Shown piece by piece: positions 14,590 through 19,856 of a stretch of 19,856 nucleotides of DNA. This DNA comes from Lentisphaerota bacterium. Lineage in GTDB: Bacteria > Verrucomicrobiota > Kiritimatiellia > RFP12 > UBA1067. The notes below the pieces were generated by a model. The model did not search any database and was not told the DNA's origin. It saw only the letters and a program-made list of their open reading frames with translations. The stretch lies in the NCBI GenBank assembly GCA_015061765.1, contig SUVZ01000022.1:1-19856 (forward strand), given 5' to 3'. Made by a program: the position numbers and the translations under genes. How positions within the stretch are numbered: the stretch's first letter is position 1; each line of letters opens with the position of its first letter.

Positions 14590-15810
14590 ATGAAAATGAA
14601 AGAAGTCGCAGTTTCTCTTGTCTCTATACTCATGGTCGTTGGGTGCGCCTCCGTTGAGGTGGTCAACAATTCCGGCACCGACTTTGCCGAGAAGGCTCTT
14701 GCGCCCTATGTGGAGAAGGGTGAGCTTCCTGGCGCGATTAGCGTATTCTGCAAGGACGGGGTTCAGGAGGTCGCTTGTGTCGGATATGCCGATGTCGAAA
14801 AAAAACGTCCGATTTCGATTGACAATGTCTACATGCAGTGTTCGCAGACGAAGGGCTTCTGCGGCGTCACGGTAGCGATACTCGTGGAGGAGGGCAAATT
14901 GAATCTCGACGATCCCGTGTCCAAGTATCTGCCTGAGTTCGGCAAGCTTTGGGTGCAGGCTTCCGAGAGCAATGGGGTCCGCCGTTTGGTGAAGGCCAAG
15001 AATGTGCTTACCGTACGCATGGTGATGAATCATACAGGTGGTTTTGCGTTTGAACTTCCCAGTTACAAGGAGATGGGAGGCTGGTCGCGTCGCATGCCCC
15101 TCCGTTCTGTGGCGGCCATGGCGGCGGCGCTTCCGCTTCAGTTTGATCCAGGTACAAAGATCCGCTATTCGAATGTCGGCATTGATATTGGTGCCGCCAT
15201 TGTCGAGGTCATTACCGGCAAGCGTTGGGAGGATTTCCTCAAGGAGCGTGTGCTTGATCCGCTTGGCATGAGGAATTCCGGATTCTGGCCCACGGATGCT
15301 CAGCTTGCGAACAAGATTGAAATGTATGATGTCAAGGGCGGAACGGTTGCGAAGTGGCGCGAGCAGAATCCTTCCATGGCGCGTCCGTACAATGATGACC
15401 GGGTGTTCTCCTCCGCTGGTGCGGGTCTCTGGACAACGGTTGCAGATCAGCTCAAGTTCTACAAGATGCTCATGAACCTCGGTATGGGAGAGAATGGCGT
15501 CCGCATCCTCAAGGAGCAGACGGTCAAGGACATCTTGGCCAAGTCCACGCGTCCCAAGGGGTTTGAGGGCTATTCGCTTGGTCTCAGGGCTCCTGAGGTT
15601 GATGGCGAAGATCAGTGGTTCGGTCATGGTGGTGCGTGGGGTACGAACTGCATGGTCAACTGGCATAAGCGCCAGCTCAAGCTCTGGGTGGTGCAGACTT
15701 GCGGCGGTCCGCGTCCTTGGGACAAGGCTCGCAACAAGGCGGCAGATGAATTTTTCAAAACCAAGATCGATAACTCCGGTGCCGATGCATACACCGGCCG
15801 CATGAAGTGA
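14590..15810 (+). CDS. Lipoprotein serine hydrolase, beta-lactamase/esterase (class C) fold
   Basis: A 406-aa enzyme of the serine beta-lactamase-like family (Pfam Beta-lactamase, AmpC/EstB type). The N-terminus is a lipoprotein signal, VSILMVVGC with the acylated cysteine at 19, so the mature protein is anchored to a membrane, probably facing the periplasm. The catalytic set is complete: S85-Q-T-K88 (nucleophile and base), Y193-S-N195, and H346-G-G348 where class C lactamases have KTG. The HGG version is more usual in esterases and D-amino-acid peptidases than in true beta-lactamases, so an esterase or peptidase role is likelier than antibiotic resistance. Substrate unknown. The frame is open upstream to 14428, but that would run into rsmA and bury the lipoprotein signal. 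A tRNA gene follows 18 bases after the stop. Confidence 0.88.
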   Translation: MKMKEVAVSLVSILMVVGCASVEVVNNSGTDFAEKALAPYVEKGELPGAISVFCKDGVQEVACVGYADVEKKRPISIDNVYMQCSQTKGFCGVTVAILVEEGKLNLDDPVSKYLPEFGKLWVQASESNGVRRLVKAKNVLTVRMVMNHTGGFAFELPSYKEMGGWSRRMPLRSVAAMAAALPLQFDPGTKIRYSNVGIDIGAAIVEVITGKRWEDFLKERVLDPLGMRNSGFWPTDAQLANKIEMYDVKGGTVAKWREQNPSMARPYNDDRVFSSAGAGLWTTVADQLKFYKMLMNLGMGENGVRILKEQTVKDILAKSTRPKGFEGYSLGLRAPEVDGEDQWFGHGGAWGTNCMVNWHKRQLKLWVVQTCGGPRPWDKARNKAADEFFKTKIDNSGADAYTGRMK

Positions 15811-15828
15811 TCGATCGGTTCTCGACTT

Positions 15829-15916
15829 GGAGAGGTGGCGGAGTGGTCGATCGCGGCGGTCTTGAAAACCGTTGACCCGCAAGGGTCCGGGGGTTCGAAT
15901 CCCTCCCTCTCCGCCA
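15829..15916 (+). tRNA. tRNA-Ser (anticodon UGA)
   Basis: An 88-nt class II tRNA. The acceptor stem pairs GGAGAGG (15829-15835) with CCTCTCC (15906-15912), followed by the discriminator G and an encoded CCA (15914-15916). The anticodon loop CTTGAAA in GGTCTTGAAAACC gives UGA, a long variable arm (GACCCGCAAGGGTC) is typical of serine tRNAs, and the T arm carries GGTTCGAATCC. Confidence 0.95.
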
Positions 15917-15937
15917 ATTCGCCTTGCGAATTGGCGG
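15911..15937. repeat. Perfect 11-bp hairpin formed with the tRNA-Ser 3' end
   Basis: CCGCCAATTCG (15911-15921), which includes the last six bases of the tRNA with CCA, pairs exactly with CGAATTGGCGG (15927-15937) around the loop CCTTG. It resembles a terminator stem but no T-run follows, only the heptad array. An inverted partial copy of the tRNA end is the alternative. Confidence 0.7.
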
Positions 15938-15940
15938 AAC

Positions 15941-16004
15941 CTATTACCTATTACCTCTAACCTAAAGAAAGGTAAGAAGTAAGAGGTAAAAGGTAAGAAG
16001 TGCG
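15941..16004 (+). repeat. Two facing heptad arrays after tRNA-Ser
   Basis: CTATTAC, CTATTAC, CTCTAAC, CTAAAGA, then AGGTAAG, AAGTAAG, AGGTAAA, AGGTAAG, AAGTGCG. The second set is the rough reverse complement of the first (GGTAA against TTACC), so the block is an inverted pair of heptad arrays. Confidence 0.75.
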
Positions 16005-16037
16005 GAGTTTGTCGTTTTCTTAAGAAAGTAGATGTGT

Positions 16038-16162
16038 ATGTCCGACTCGGTGATGCTGACAAAGGCCAAGGCATTTGCCATCCGTATCGTCAATCTCCCT
16101 CTACACCGACTGTAAAGAACTAATCCGTATTCTTGTTTCTTCTATTAAAATCGCAAAAGGGA
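16038..16162 (+). pseudogene. N-terminal remnant of a four-helix-bundle (S23/IVP-like) protein, frameshifted
   Basis: The frame from the ATG at 16038 reads MSDSVMLTKAKAFAIRIVNL, closely resembling the first helix (K-S-x-x-F-A-I-R-I-V-x-L-Y) of the four-helix-bundle family. It then hits a stop at 16113; a shift to another frame near 16099 gives LYTDCKELIRI and ends KIAKG, where intact members read ANIAEG. The rest of the protein is absent: a heptad array begins three bases later. Another heptad block lies 33 bases upstream. This is a different part of the protein from the remnant at 13403-13581, and the two break at about the same conserved point. Confidence 0.6.
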
Positions 16163-16197
16163 AATGAAGAATAATGAATAATGAAGAATGAGGAATA
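16163..16197 (+). repeat. Five-unit heptad array ending exactly at an ATG
   Basis: AATGAAG, AATAATG, AATAATG, AAGAATG, AGGAATA and then the ATG at 16198 that opens the SdpI-like remnant. Purine-rich, with a possible Shine-Dalgarno GAGGA in the last unit. Confidence 0.8.
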
Positions 16198-16343
16198 ATG
16201 CCTTATACATATTATATTAGTACCTTGATCCTGACTGTGATAGGACTCGTATTTTGGACGTATCCGCCGAAAAAGATCAATGGGTAGGATGCGTTGATAA
16301 CAAGGGTGTCAGAGATAGGGATATGGGATACCGCATTGATTAG
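16198..16343 (+). pseudogene. Remnant of an SdpI-like small membrane protein
   Basis: From the ATG at 16198 a 29-codon frame encodes one hydrophobic helix followed by WTYPPKKING and a TAG at 16285. The helix plus F/Y-P-P-K-K-I-N is what I recall from the N-terminus of SdpI/YhfL-type proteins. In the next frame the sequence continues WVGCVDNKGVRDRDMGY, which fits the following G-Y-R-T-x-x-S-x-x-x-x-x-x-W segment in degenerate form, before a stop at 16341. So it looks like a frameshifted, 3'-truncated gene. The alternative is a genuine 29-aa membrane peptide with its own ribosome site. Confidence 0.45.
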
Positions 16344-16361
16344 ATTCGTTACCCACAAATC

Positions 16362-16507
16362 GTGCAAAGGGAATTCTATCCTCCGGATGAAGCAACGTTT
16401 CACGTTCGCGATGATGGGATGCGAATTGGCGCACTTAAATCGGAAATGATTAAGTCGGGATTTCCCGACTGGTCAGGCAATAAATCATTTTCTCTTTTCT
16501 CATGGTG
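16362..16507 (+). pseudogene. Truncated copy of the small lipoprotein gene
   Basis: The frame reads VQREFYPPDEATFHVRDDG and continues through PDWSGNKSFSLFSW to a TGA at 16505-16507. It corresponds to residues 26 onward of the intact 79-aa lipoprotein at 19325-19564; the part with the signal peptide and acylated cysteine is gone. The stop comes five codons earlier than in the intact copy because CGA there is TGA here. Confidence 0.7.
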
Positions 16508-16524
16508 AGAGAAGGAGATTTTTT
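16493..16524 (+). terminator. Intrinsic terminator in the left repeat copy
   Basis: Stem 16493-16501 with 16507-16515 (nine pairs, two of them G-T), loop ATGGT, then AGA and six T (16519-16524). Conserved with the right copy. Confidence 0.55.
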
Positions 16525-16526
16525 AG

Positions 16527-16553
16527 ACCACGAAATACACGAAAAACACGAAA
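16527..16553 (+). repeat. Three 9-nt tandem units
   Basis: ACCACGAAA, TACACGAAA, AACACGAAA, immediately after the terminator T-run. The identical block occurs at 19565-19591. Confidence 0.75.
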
Positions 16554-16608
16554 GTGGAAACTGCACGAGAATTACAAGCGATGTGTAGGAGTTTTATTAG
16601 ATGTCCGT

Positions 16609-16654
16609 AACTTAATAAAAGAGATATCATAGATAAGGTAATACCTTGTCTATG
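16609..16654 (-). terminator. Intrinsic terminator of the ATPase/RloB operon
   Basis: On the minus strand CATAGACAAGGT, loop ATT, ACCTTATCTATG (12-bp stem with one wobble pair), followed by a U-rich CTCTTTTATT. The hairpin (16628-16654) spans the stop codon of the RloB-like gene. Confidence 0.6.
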
Positions 16655-17493
16655 ATTAGCGGAACTCTTGTACCAATATTGGAGAGAATATCGGTGTCGT
16701 TACTGGCGAGTCTCGTCGCACGTTTGCTTGCATGACGTATTTTGGGAAGATAAATCTTCTCAAAGGTAGTCTTTGAGATGTGCTTTGCATGGTGCGCACA
16801 CTCTGAAAGAATAATGCTTGATACGGTGTTGTTGTTGGAGATTTTATTGTTGTCAAGAAGCTTACGCTTAATAGAAGGGGTTAAATGCAGTTCATGATGC
16901 AATATAAGCCAGAGATCAAAACATGGATTTGAAAGACAGAAGTCAAAATTTCTTTCTCGACAGATGTCGCGAATTTCTTCAAGAGTTTTCAGATTGTGGC
17001 ATTTCCCATCGCGGTCAATAACAAGAGCGAAGCGATCGTTATATCCATTTTTGCGGGTGCCAATCTCTCGGAGGTATCGGTAATAGTCAACATCAATGCC
17101 GAGTTTAGTTACAGCAATTTTAAATTCTTCCTGCTTCTTTTTTGAAAAAGTATCAGGGTTGGTGAAGAATTTAAGGATGAGTTTTTCAGTAAGGCGCAAT
17201 TCCTTATTTTTTGATTTCATGCCAAAGAATGATCTTCCTGATCTGATATTACGACATTCTTCAAGAAGGTCTAGTACATGTCGAGGATCAGACGTAGTGT
17301 CGCGATCATGCTTTAATACATGAATAATGTAAGGAGATTTGCGGTCGAGATGTGAGTTGAGTTGTTCAAAATAGTCTGGCTCTGTTTCAGTTCCTTCTGA
17401 CGATATGAAAATGACCGCCTTAGCATCGGTGGTTTCAGAATCAGGCCGGTTAAAGGCATTTGCGGAGAGTCGGAACTGGGGTTGCGAAATCAT
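16627..17493 (-). CDS. RloB/AbiLii-like TOPRIM-type protein, second gene of an anti-phage module
   Basis: A 288-aa protein of the RloB family, the partner of AAA15-type ATPases in abortive-infection modules such as AbiL; the PARIS system has a similar ATPase + TOPRIM design. Visible TOPRIM-like residues: ISSEGTETEPDYF (30-42, acidic Glu33), then LVIDRDGKCHN (157-167, Asp160 and Asp162), and the family motif SNPCFDLWLILHH (188-200). These would bind metal and cut nucleic acid, so it is the likely effector, with the ATPase as sensor or control subunit. It starts one base after the ATPase stop codon, with AAAGGA upstream, and ends in a terminator hairpin. The nuclease role is inferred from the family. 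The gene is visibly AT-richer than the secretion operon, a sign of transfer. Confidence 0.85.
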   Translation of the reverse strand: MISQPQFRLSANAFNRPDSETTDAKAVIFISSEGTETEPDYFEQLNSHLDRKSPYIIHVLKHDRDTTSDPRHVLDLLEECRNIRSGRSFFGMKSKNKELRLTEKLILKFFTNPDTFSKKKQEEFKIAVTKLGIDVDYYRYLREIGTRKNGYNDRFALVIDRDGKCHNLKTLEEIRDICRERNFDFCLSNPCFDLWLILHHELHLTPSIKRKLLDNNKISNNNTVSSIILSECAHHAKHISKTTFEKIYLPKIRHASKRATRLASNDTDILSNIGTRVPLIIDKVLPYL

Positions 17494-17494
17494 A

Positions 17495-18859
17495 TTAGGA
17501 TTCCTTTTTTGAAATTAACTTCATTCTGCCGAAAATTGGAAGTGCTCCATATCGGCCAAGAAGGTAATCCTTATGGATGTCCTTATCGAAGCGCGCCTTG
17601 AATTTTGTAAGGGGATAAAGAGTAGAGGCGTGGTCGTCGCCACGTTCAACAAACCATATTTCATCTTGTCGCAGAAGATCTAAGTCGAGTATTGCGGCAT
17701 CGTGAGTTGTCGCAATGAGTTGAGAACGACACCCTCCTGAACAGTTGAAGAATGCACGGATGAATTCTGTAGTCGCCTTCGTATGAAGACTGCGGTCAAG
17801 TTCATCAATGATGGCAACAGTGCTATTTGAAAACATTCCTTGCAGAGGTAGAAGGTCATAGAGGCGACGCGTACCGTCCGATTCGTCAGTACGATCAAAG
17901 GGCTCATCCTTTCGCCCGTGATCAGCAACCACTTTTTCCATTGTAAGTTGACCATCTTGAAATTGAACGAGATAAACATTGTCTTGGGTCGTTAGTTTAG
18001 CAATGGACTTGCTACCACGAGTTAAATCAGCGATGATTTTACTTTTAAGTAAATGTCTGCGATCAGAAGGTAGATCGGCAAACACCTTCTCGGGATCAAC
18101 TTTTTGAGTGGAGAGTGATTCAATTCCTGTATCAAATCGATTAAGAAGAGCTCCGAATGAAAGGCGTGCAGACTTGTCAATTACATATCTAATCATGCCA
18201 CCGAAGGTTGTGTCGGGGTAAATAACCATCAGTTTACGAAACCAAAAATAAACATTAAAACAATGTTCAAAAAATACACCAGGGTTTGTACGTGAAGTTC
18301 TTTCTGCAATATCTGCTAGAAATGTTCGCTTGTGTTGTAATGAGTTGCAAGCATCTACCTTGTAAACATTGAAACGTTGTTGGTCTTCACTTGAAAATTC
18401 CATTTCAGTCTCAACTGTTGGCATTTTGCTCGACCAGTTGCAAATAAATACGGTTTTCCCCTTAAATGAATCTTCTATATGATTGAGCCATTCTGATACA
18501 ATGCATGCACGAGAGTAGGAAATTGCTAATCCATATTCGTAGAACTTGTCACCCGCATTAATGGTAAACTGGAAAACACCAATATCATCGAGTTTGTTGG
18601 GATCAAGACGAAAGTGCTTGCGGTCACAGTCAACTCCATTCATGCCATCTTCAACAATACACTTGGCAAAGCCGATTGCTTTAATTAAATTACTCTTGCC
18701 ACTCGCATTCGCACCGAACACAAATGCGCTTCGAAGAATGTTTTTACCATCAATTTCGGCGATATGTGAAGGATGTCGTCTTACTGACGATGCAATCATG
18801 CTAAAGTTTGTAGCATCTCGAAACGAGCCGAAATTCTTTACTTGGAAATTAACGAGCAT
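17495..18859 (-). CDS. AAA15-family ATPase (AbiLi/RloA-like), first gene of an anti-phage module
   Basis: A 454-aa ABC/SMC-type ATPase. It begins with the family start MLVNFQVKNFGSF, then Walker A GANASGKS (49-56). The signature-like ESDGTRRL, Walker B IIDELDRSLH (Asp352, Glu353) and the switch histidine in TTHD (His386) are in the C-terminal half. YLLGRYGALP (432-441) is the ending typical of this subgroup and of AbiLi-like proteins. AGGAG (18867-18871 on the plus map) is seven bases before the ATG, and a TTGATC-17-TATAAT promoter precedes it. The next gene starts after a single base, so the two are co-expressed. Likely role: phage-responsive ATPase controlling the RloB-like effector. Known family; the specific trigger cannot be told from the sequence. 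Confidence 0.88.
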   Translation of the reverse strand: MLVNFQVKNFGSFRDATNFSMIASSVRRHPSHIAEIDGKNILRSAFVFGANASGKSNLIKAIGFAKCIVEDGMNGVDCDRKHFRLDPNKLDDIGVFQFTINAGDKFYEYGLAISYSRACIVSEWLNHIEDSFKGKTVFICNWSSKMPTVETEMEFSSEDQQRFNVYKVDACNSLQHKRTFLADIAERTSRTNPGVFFEHCFNVYFWFRKLMVIYPDTTFGGMIRYVIDKSARLSFGALLNRFDTGIESLSTQKVDPEKVFADLPSDRRHLLKSKIIADLTRGSKSIAKLTTQDNVYLVQFQDGQLTMEKVVADHGRKDEPFDRTDESDGTRRLYDLLPLQGMFSNSTVAIIDELDRSLHTKATTEFIRAFFNCSGGCRSQLIATTHDAAILDLDLLRQDEIWFVERGDDHASTLYPLTKFKARFDKDIHKDYLLGRYGALPIFGRMKLISKKES

Positions 18860-18891
18860 ACCATTACTCCTACTTTTATCATTTGCGCAAA

Positions 18892-18920
18892 ATTATAGCA
18901 AAATTGCTGAGACAGATCAA
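18892..18920 (-). promoter_or_regulatory. Promoter of the ATPase/RloB operon
   Basis: Minus-strand TTGATC (18915-18920), 17-bp spacer, perfect TATAAT (18892-18897). The leader is about 25 nt and holds the AGGAG ribosome site. Confidence 0.65.
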
Positions 18921-18928
18921 TAGAGGAG

Positions 18929-18959
18929 GTGAAAAAATCACACAATGTGATGTTTTCAC
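18929..18959. promoter_or_regulatory. Operator-like dyad upstream of the module promoter
   Basis: GTGAAAA ... TTTTCAC outer arms (18929-18935 and 18953-18959) and TCACA ... TGTGA inner arms (18938-18942 and 18946-18950) around CAA. It lies just upstream of the -35 of the ATPase gene, where a regulator could bind. No regulator gene is in the window. Confidence 0.45.
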
Positions 18960-19093
18960 GCGTTATTGTATATATGGCGCATAACGTATTGTATCCTCTA
19001 TTAATAATAAGATTATAACTTTTGCAGAAGGTCGCAATTTCCCTTTAACGTTACTGTACAAATAACGAAAACATTTATATATAAAATTGAGAT
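18960..19093. other. AT-rich intergenic stretch without a gene
   Basis: Between the dyad and the orphan minus-strand frame I see no coding frame. It contains two TATTGTAT-like words (near 18965 and 18988) and a CGTTAT/ATAACG pair, of unknown meaning. Confidence 0.4.
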
Positions 19094-19288
19094 TTAATTA
19101 AGTAAATCATCTATTGCGTTCAATGAATCTTTTAGTGAATCAATAGTTTGATTGAGGTGTCTATTATTGCTTGGTTGTTGAATCTTCTTTGTTCCGCCTG
19201 GCCCGAGTGTTCCTTTTTCGAGCCTTAGTGCGTCTGATGGACCGCCAATCCCTGTTTCCCCACCTTTATTCGCCCAATGCCGCGCTCC
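19094..19288 (-). pseudogene. Orphan C-terminal coding remnant (unrecognised protein)
   Basis: A 64-codon minus-strand frame, open from a stop at 19289-19291 to its TAA at 19094-19096, has no ATG near its start. It reads GETGIGGPSDALRLEKGT, a Gly/Pro-rich stretch, then a polar helix-like tail NQTIDSLKDSLNAIDDLLN. The amphipathic ending and clean stop look like the real C-terminus of a protein whose front is lost. I do not recognise the family. It could also be chance. Confidence 0.3.
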
Positions 19289-19324
19289 TTACGACGAGCG
19301 GCGAAAAGCGAACGGTCAGGCGTA

Positions 19325-19564
19325 ATGAAACGATGGCAGCCTGCTCTGTGTGTAGGTCTTTGCGCCATTGCTTTAATCGGTTGTGCGACTCAGCAAGTGG
19401 TGCAACGTGAATACTATCCTCCGGATGAAACGACAATCCAAGTTCGCAATGATGGGATGCGAATTGGCGCACTTAAATCGGAAACGATCAAGTCGGGGTC
19501 TCCCGACTGGTCTGGCAATAAATCATTTTCTCTTTTCTCATGGCGAGAGAAGGAGATTTTTTAG
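19325..19564 (+). CDS. Small predicted lipoprotein
   Basis: A 79-aa protein. MKRWQPALCVGLCAIALIGC is a clear lipoprotein signal with lipobox LIGC and acylated Cys20; the remaining 59 residues are polar, with REYYPPDET and VRNDGMRIGALKSE, then PDWSGNKSFSLFSW. Family not recognised; it could be a small periplasmic envelope protein. The frame is open further upstream, but the signal peptide sets the start at the ATG 19325. Its stop lies inside the T-run of a terminator hairpin. From codon 26 to the terminator it is duplicated at 16362-16558, in a copy that has lost its signal peptide. Confidence 0.6.
   Translation: MKRWQPALCVGLCAIALIGCATQQVVQREYYPPDETTIQVRNDGMRIGALKSETIKSGSPDWSGNKSFSLFSWREKEIF
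19531..19562 (+). terminator. Intrinsic terminator of the small lipoprotein gene
   Basis: Stem 19531-19539 with 19545-19553, loop ATGGC, AGA, then six T (19557-19562). The stop codon TAG (19562-19564) is in the tail. Confidence 0.6.
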
Positions 19565-19591
19565 ACCACGAAATACACGAAAAACACGAAA
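19565..19591 (+). repeat. Three 9-nt tandem units (right copy)
   Basis: ACCACGAAA, TACACGAAA, AACACGAAA, identical to 16527-16553. Confidence 0.75.
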
Positions 19592-19695
19592 GCGGATAGT
19601 GTGGAATGTTTTCCTGCTTGTTTCGCGTAGACAAACTGCTTAGATCTCCTATAAGTGAATTAAATTTCTCAAAACCCACCAAATTGCCGTTACAA

Positions 19696-19856
19696 TTAAA
19701 AAAAAACTACACTCAATGCAATCTTTTTGCTATGCGATGACGATAATGTGTAAAAAATACCTATTGGTATAATAACAGCCAGAATAGGGTTATATCTTAA
19801 TGCTTCCCATATATTTCCATGCAAGATTTGATAAAATGCGCGGGACACACCACACC
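19696..19856 (-). CDS. DUF2752 membrane protein, partial and broken at a T9 run
   Basis: Runs off the right edge, so the N-terminus is missing. The minus-strand frame from 19854 reads CGVSRAFYQILHGNIWEAL followed by RYNP, which is the core of DUF2752 proteins (C-G-x-T-R-A-x-Y-x-L-L-H-G-x-x-x-x-A-x-x-Y-N-P), then a hydrophobic segment ILAVIIPIGIFYTL. It stops at 19696-19698, right after a run of nine T. With one more T the frame would continue LIVTAIWWVLRNLIHL to a stop at 19649, a second membrane helix and W-x-L-R-N ending of the kind expected. So the gene is either frameshifted, mis-sequenced or read by slippage. Function of DUF2752 proteins is unknown to me beyond being small membrane proteins. 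Confidence 0.75.
   Translation of the reverse strand, partial: CGVSRAFYQILHGNIWEALRYNPILAVIIPIGIFYTLSSSHSKKIALSVVFF

Larger units (their letters stand above)
16362..16558 (+). repeat. Left copy of a 197-bp direct repeat flanking the ATPase/RloB module
   Basis: Aligns without gaps to 19400-19596 (constant offset of 3038), with 17 mismatches by my count, about 91% identity. It contains the C-terminal part of the small lipoprotein gene, its terminator hairpin and three copies of a 9-nt repeat. Confidence 0.9.
19400..19596 (+). repeat. Right copy of the 197-bp direct repeat
   Basis: Counterpart of 16362-16558, same orientation. Similarity drops to background upstream of 19400, inside the lipoprotein gene, and downstream of 19596. 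Confidence 0.9.

Noticed and set aside
14590..15810. True beta-lactamase resistance gene
   Set aside because: The third catalytic motif is HGG, not KTG, and the lipoprotein context fits an esterase or peptidase better.
15624..15917. 97-codon minus-strand frame beginning [10 protein letters not shown]
   Set aside because: Another antisense reading of tRNA-Ser, a frequent false gene in databases.
14509..16074. 521-codon open frame on the minus strand over the serine hydrolase and tRNA-Ser
   Set aside because: It is antisense to a gene with complete catalytic motifs and to a tRNA. Its [15 protein letters not shown] segment is the well-known false translation of the antisense of a tRNA-Ser.
15941..16197. 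CRISPR array
   Set aside because: The repeats are 7 nt, directly adjacent and degenerate, with no spacers and no cas genes.
19171..19410. 79-codon plus-strand frame before the small lipoprotein
   Set aside because: It overlaps the lipoprotein start in another frame and shows no signal or motif.
15917..19856. Complete integrative element at tRNA-Ser
   Set aside because: No integrase or recombinase frame and no second copy of the tRNA 3' end in direct orientation were found in the window, so only debris and a repeat-flanked module can be claimed.

Overview
The window reads as chromosome of a Gram-negative bacterium of mid G+C content. A PVC-group organism (Verrucomicrobia/Kiritimatiellota-like) is the best guess, because of an expanded type II secretion (T2SS) pseudopilin operon with a DUF1559/H-X-DG-type pilin-like protein, a very large GspK-like protein, and intergenic arrays of short 7-nt repeats. 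This taxonomic guess is inference; no rRNA or other decisive marker is present.

Layout. 1-174: a long perfect hairpin and an extended -10 promoter. 175-1801: accD-accA, both carboxyltransferase subunits of acetyl-CoA carboxylase. 1811-13361: a strong TTGATT-17-TATAAT promoter, then eleven same-strand genes with short gaps or ATGA-type overlaps: a GspF platform protein, seven prepilin-like proteins in roughly the canonical F-G-H-I-J order, a 1075-aa GspK/PilX-like protein, an eighth prepilin-like protein, and a SurA-type periplasmic chaperone/prolyl isomerase. No GspE, GspD, GspC/L/M or prepilin peptidase gene is in the window. 13637-14467: rsmA (ksgA). 14590-15810: a lipoprotein serine hydrolase of the beta-lactamase/esterase fold. 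15829-15916: tRNA-Ser(UGA).

Downstream of the tRNA the character changes. 15917-16558 is debris: repeats, a broken four-helix-bundle (S23/IVP-like) gene, a broken SdpI-like gene and a truncated copy of a small lipoprotein gene. 16627-18859 on the minus strand is a two-gene AAA15-type ATPase + RloB-like TOPRIM module resembling the AbiL abortive-infection systems, visibly AT-richer than the left part, with its own promoter and terminator. It lies between two gap-free 197-bp direct repeats (16362-16558 and 19400-19596, 17 mismatches by my count). The right repeat is the 3' part of an intact 79-aa lipoprotein gene. The window ends in a partial minus-strand DUF2752 membrane protein whose frame breaks at a run of nine T.

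The least-explained signal is a set of heptamer (7-nt) repeat arrays with a different unit at each site. They fill intergenic spaces, several start at a stop codon or end at a start codon, and they bracket two different broken fragments of four-helix-bundle genes. A 21-nt (3 x 7) tandem duplication inside rsmA may be a related event. I consider this heptad/four-helix-bundle association the best candidate for an undescribed element here; the AbiL-like module belongs to known families.
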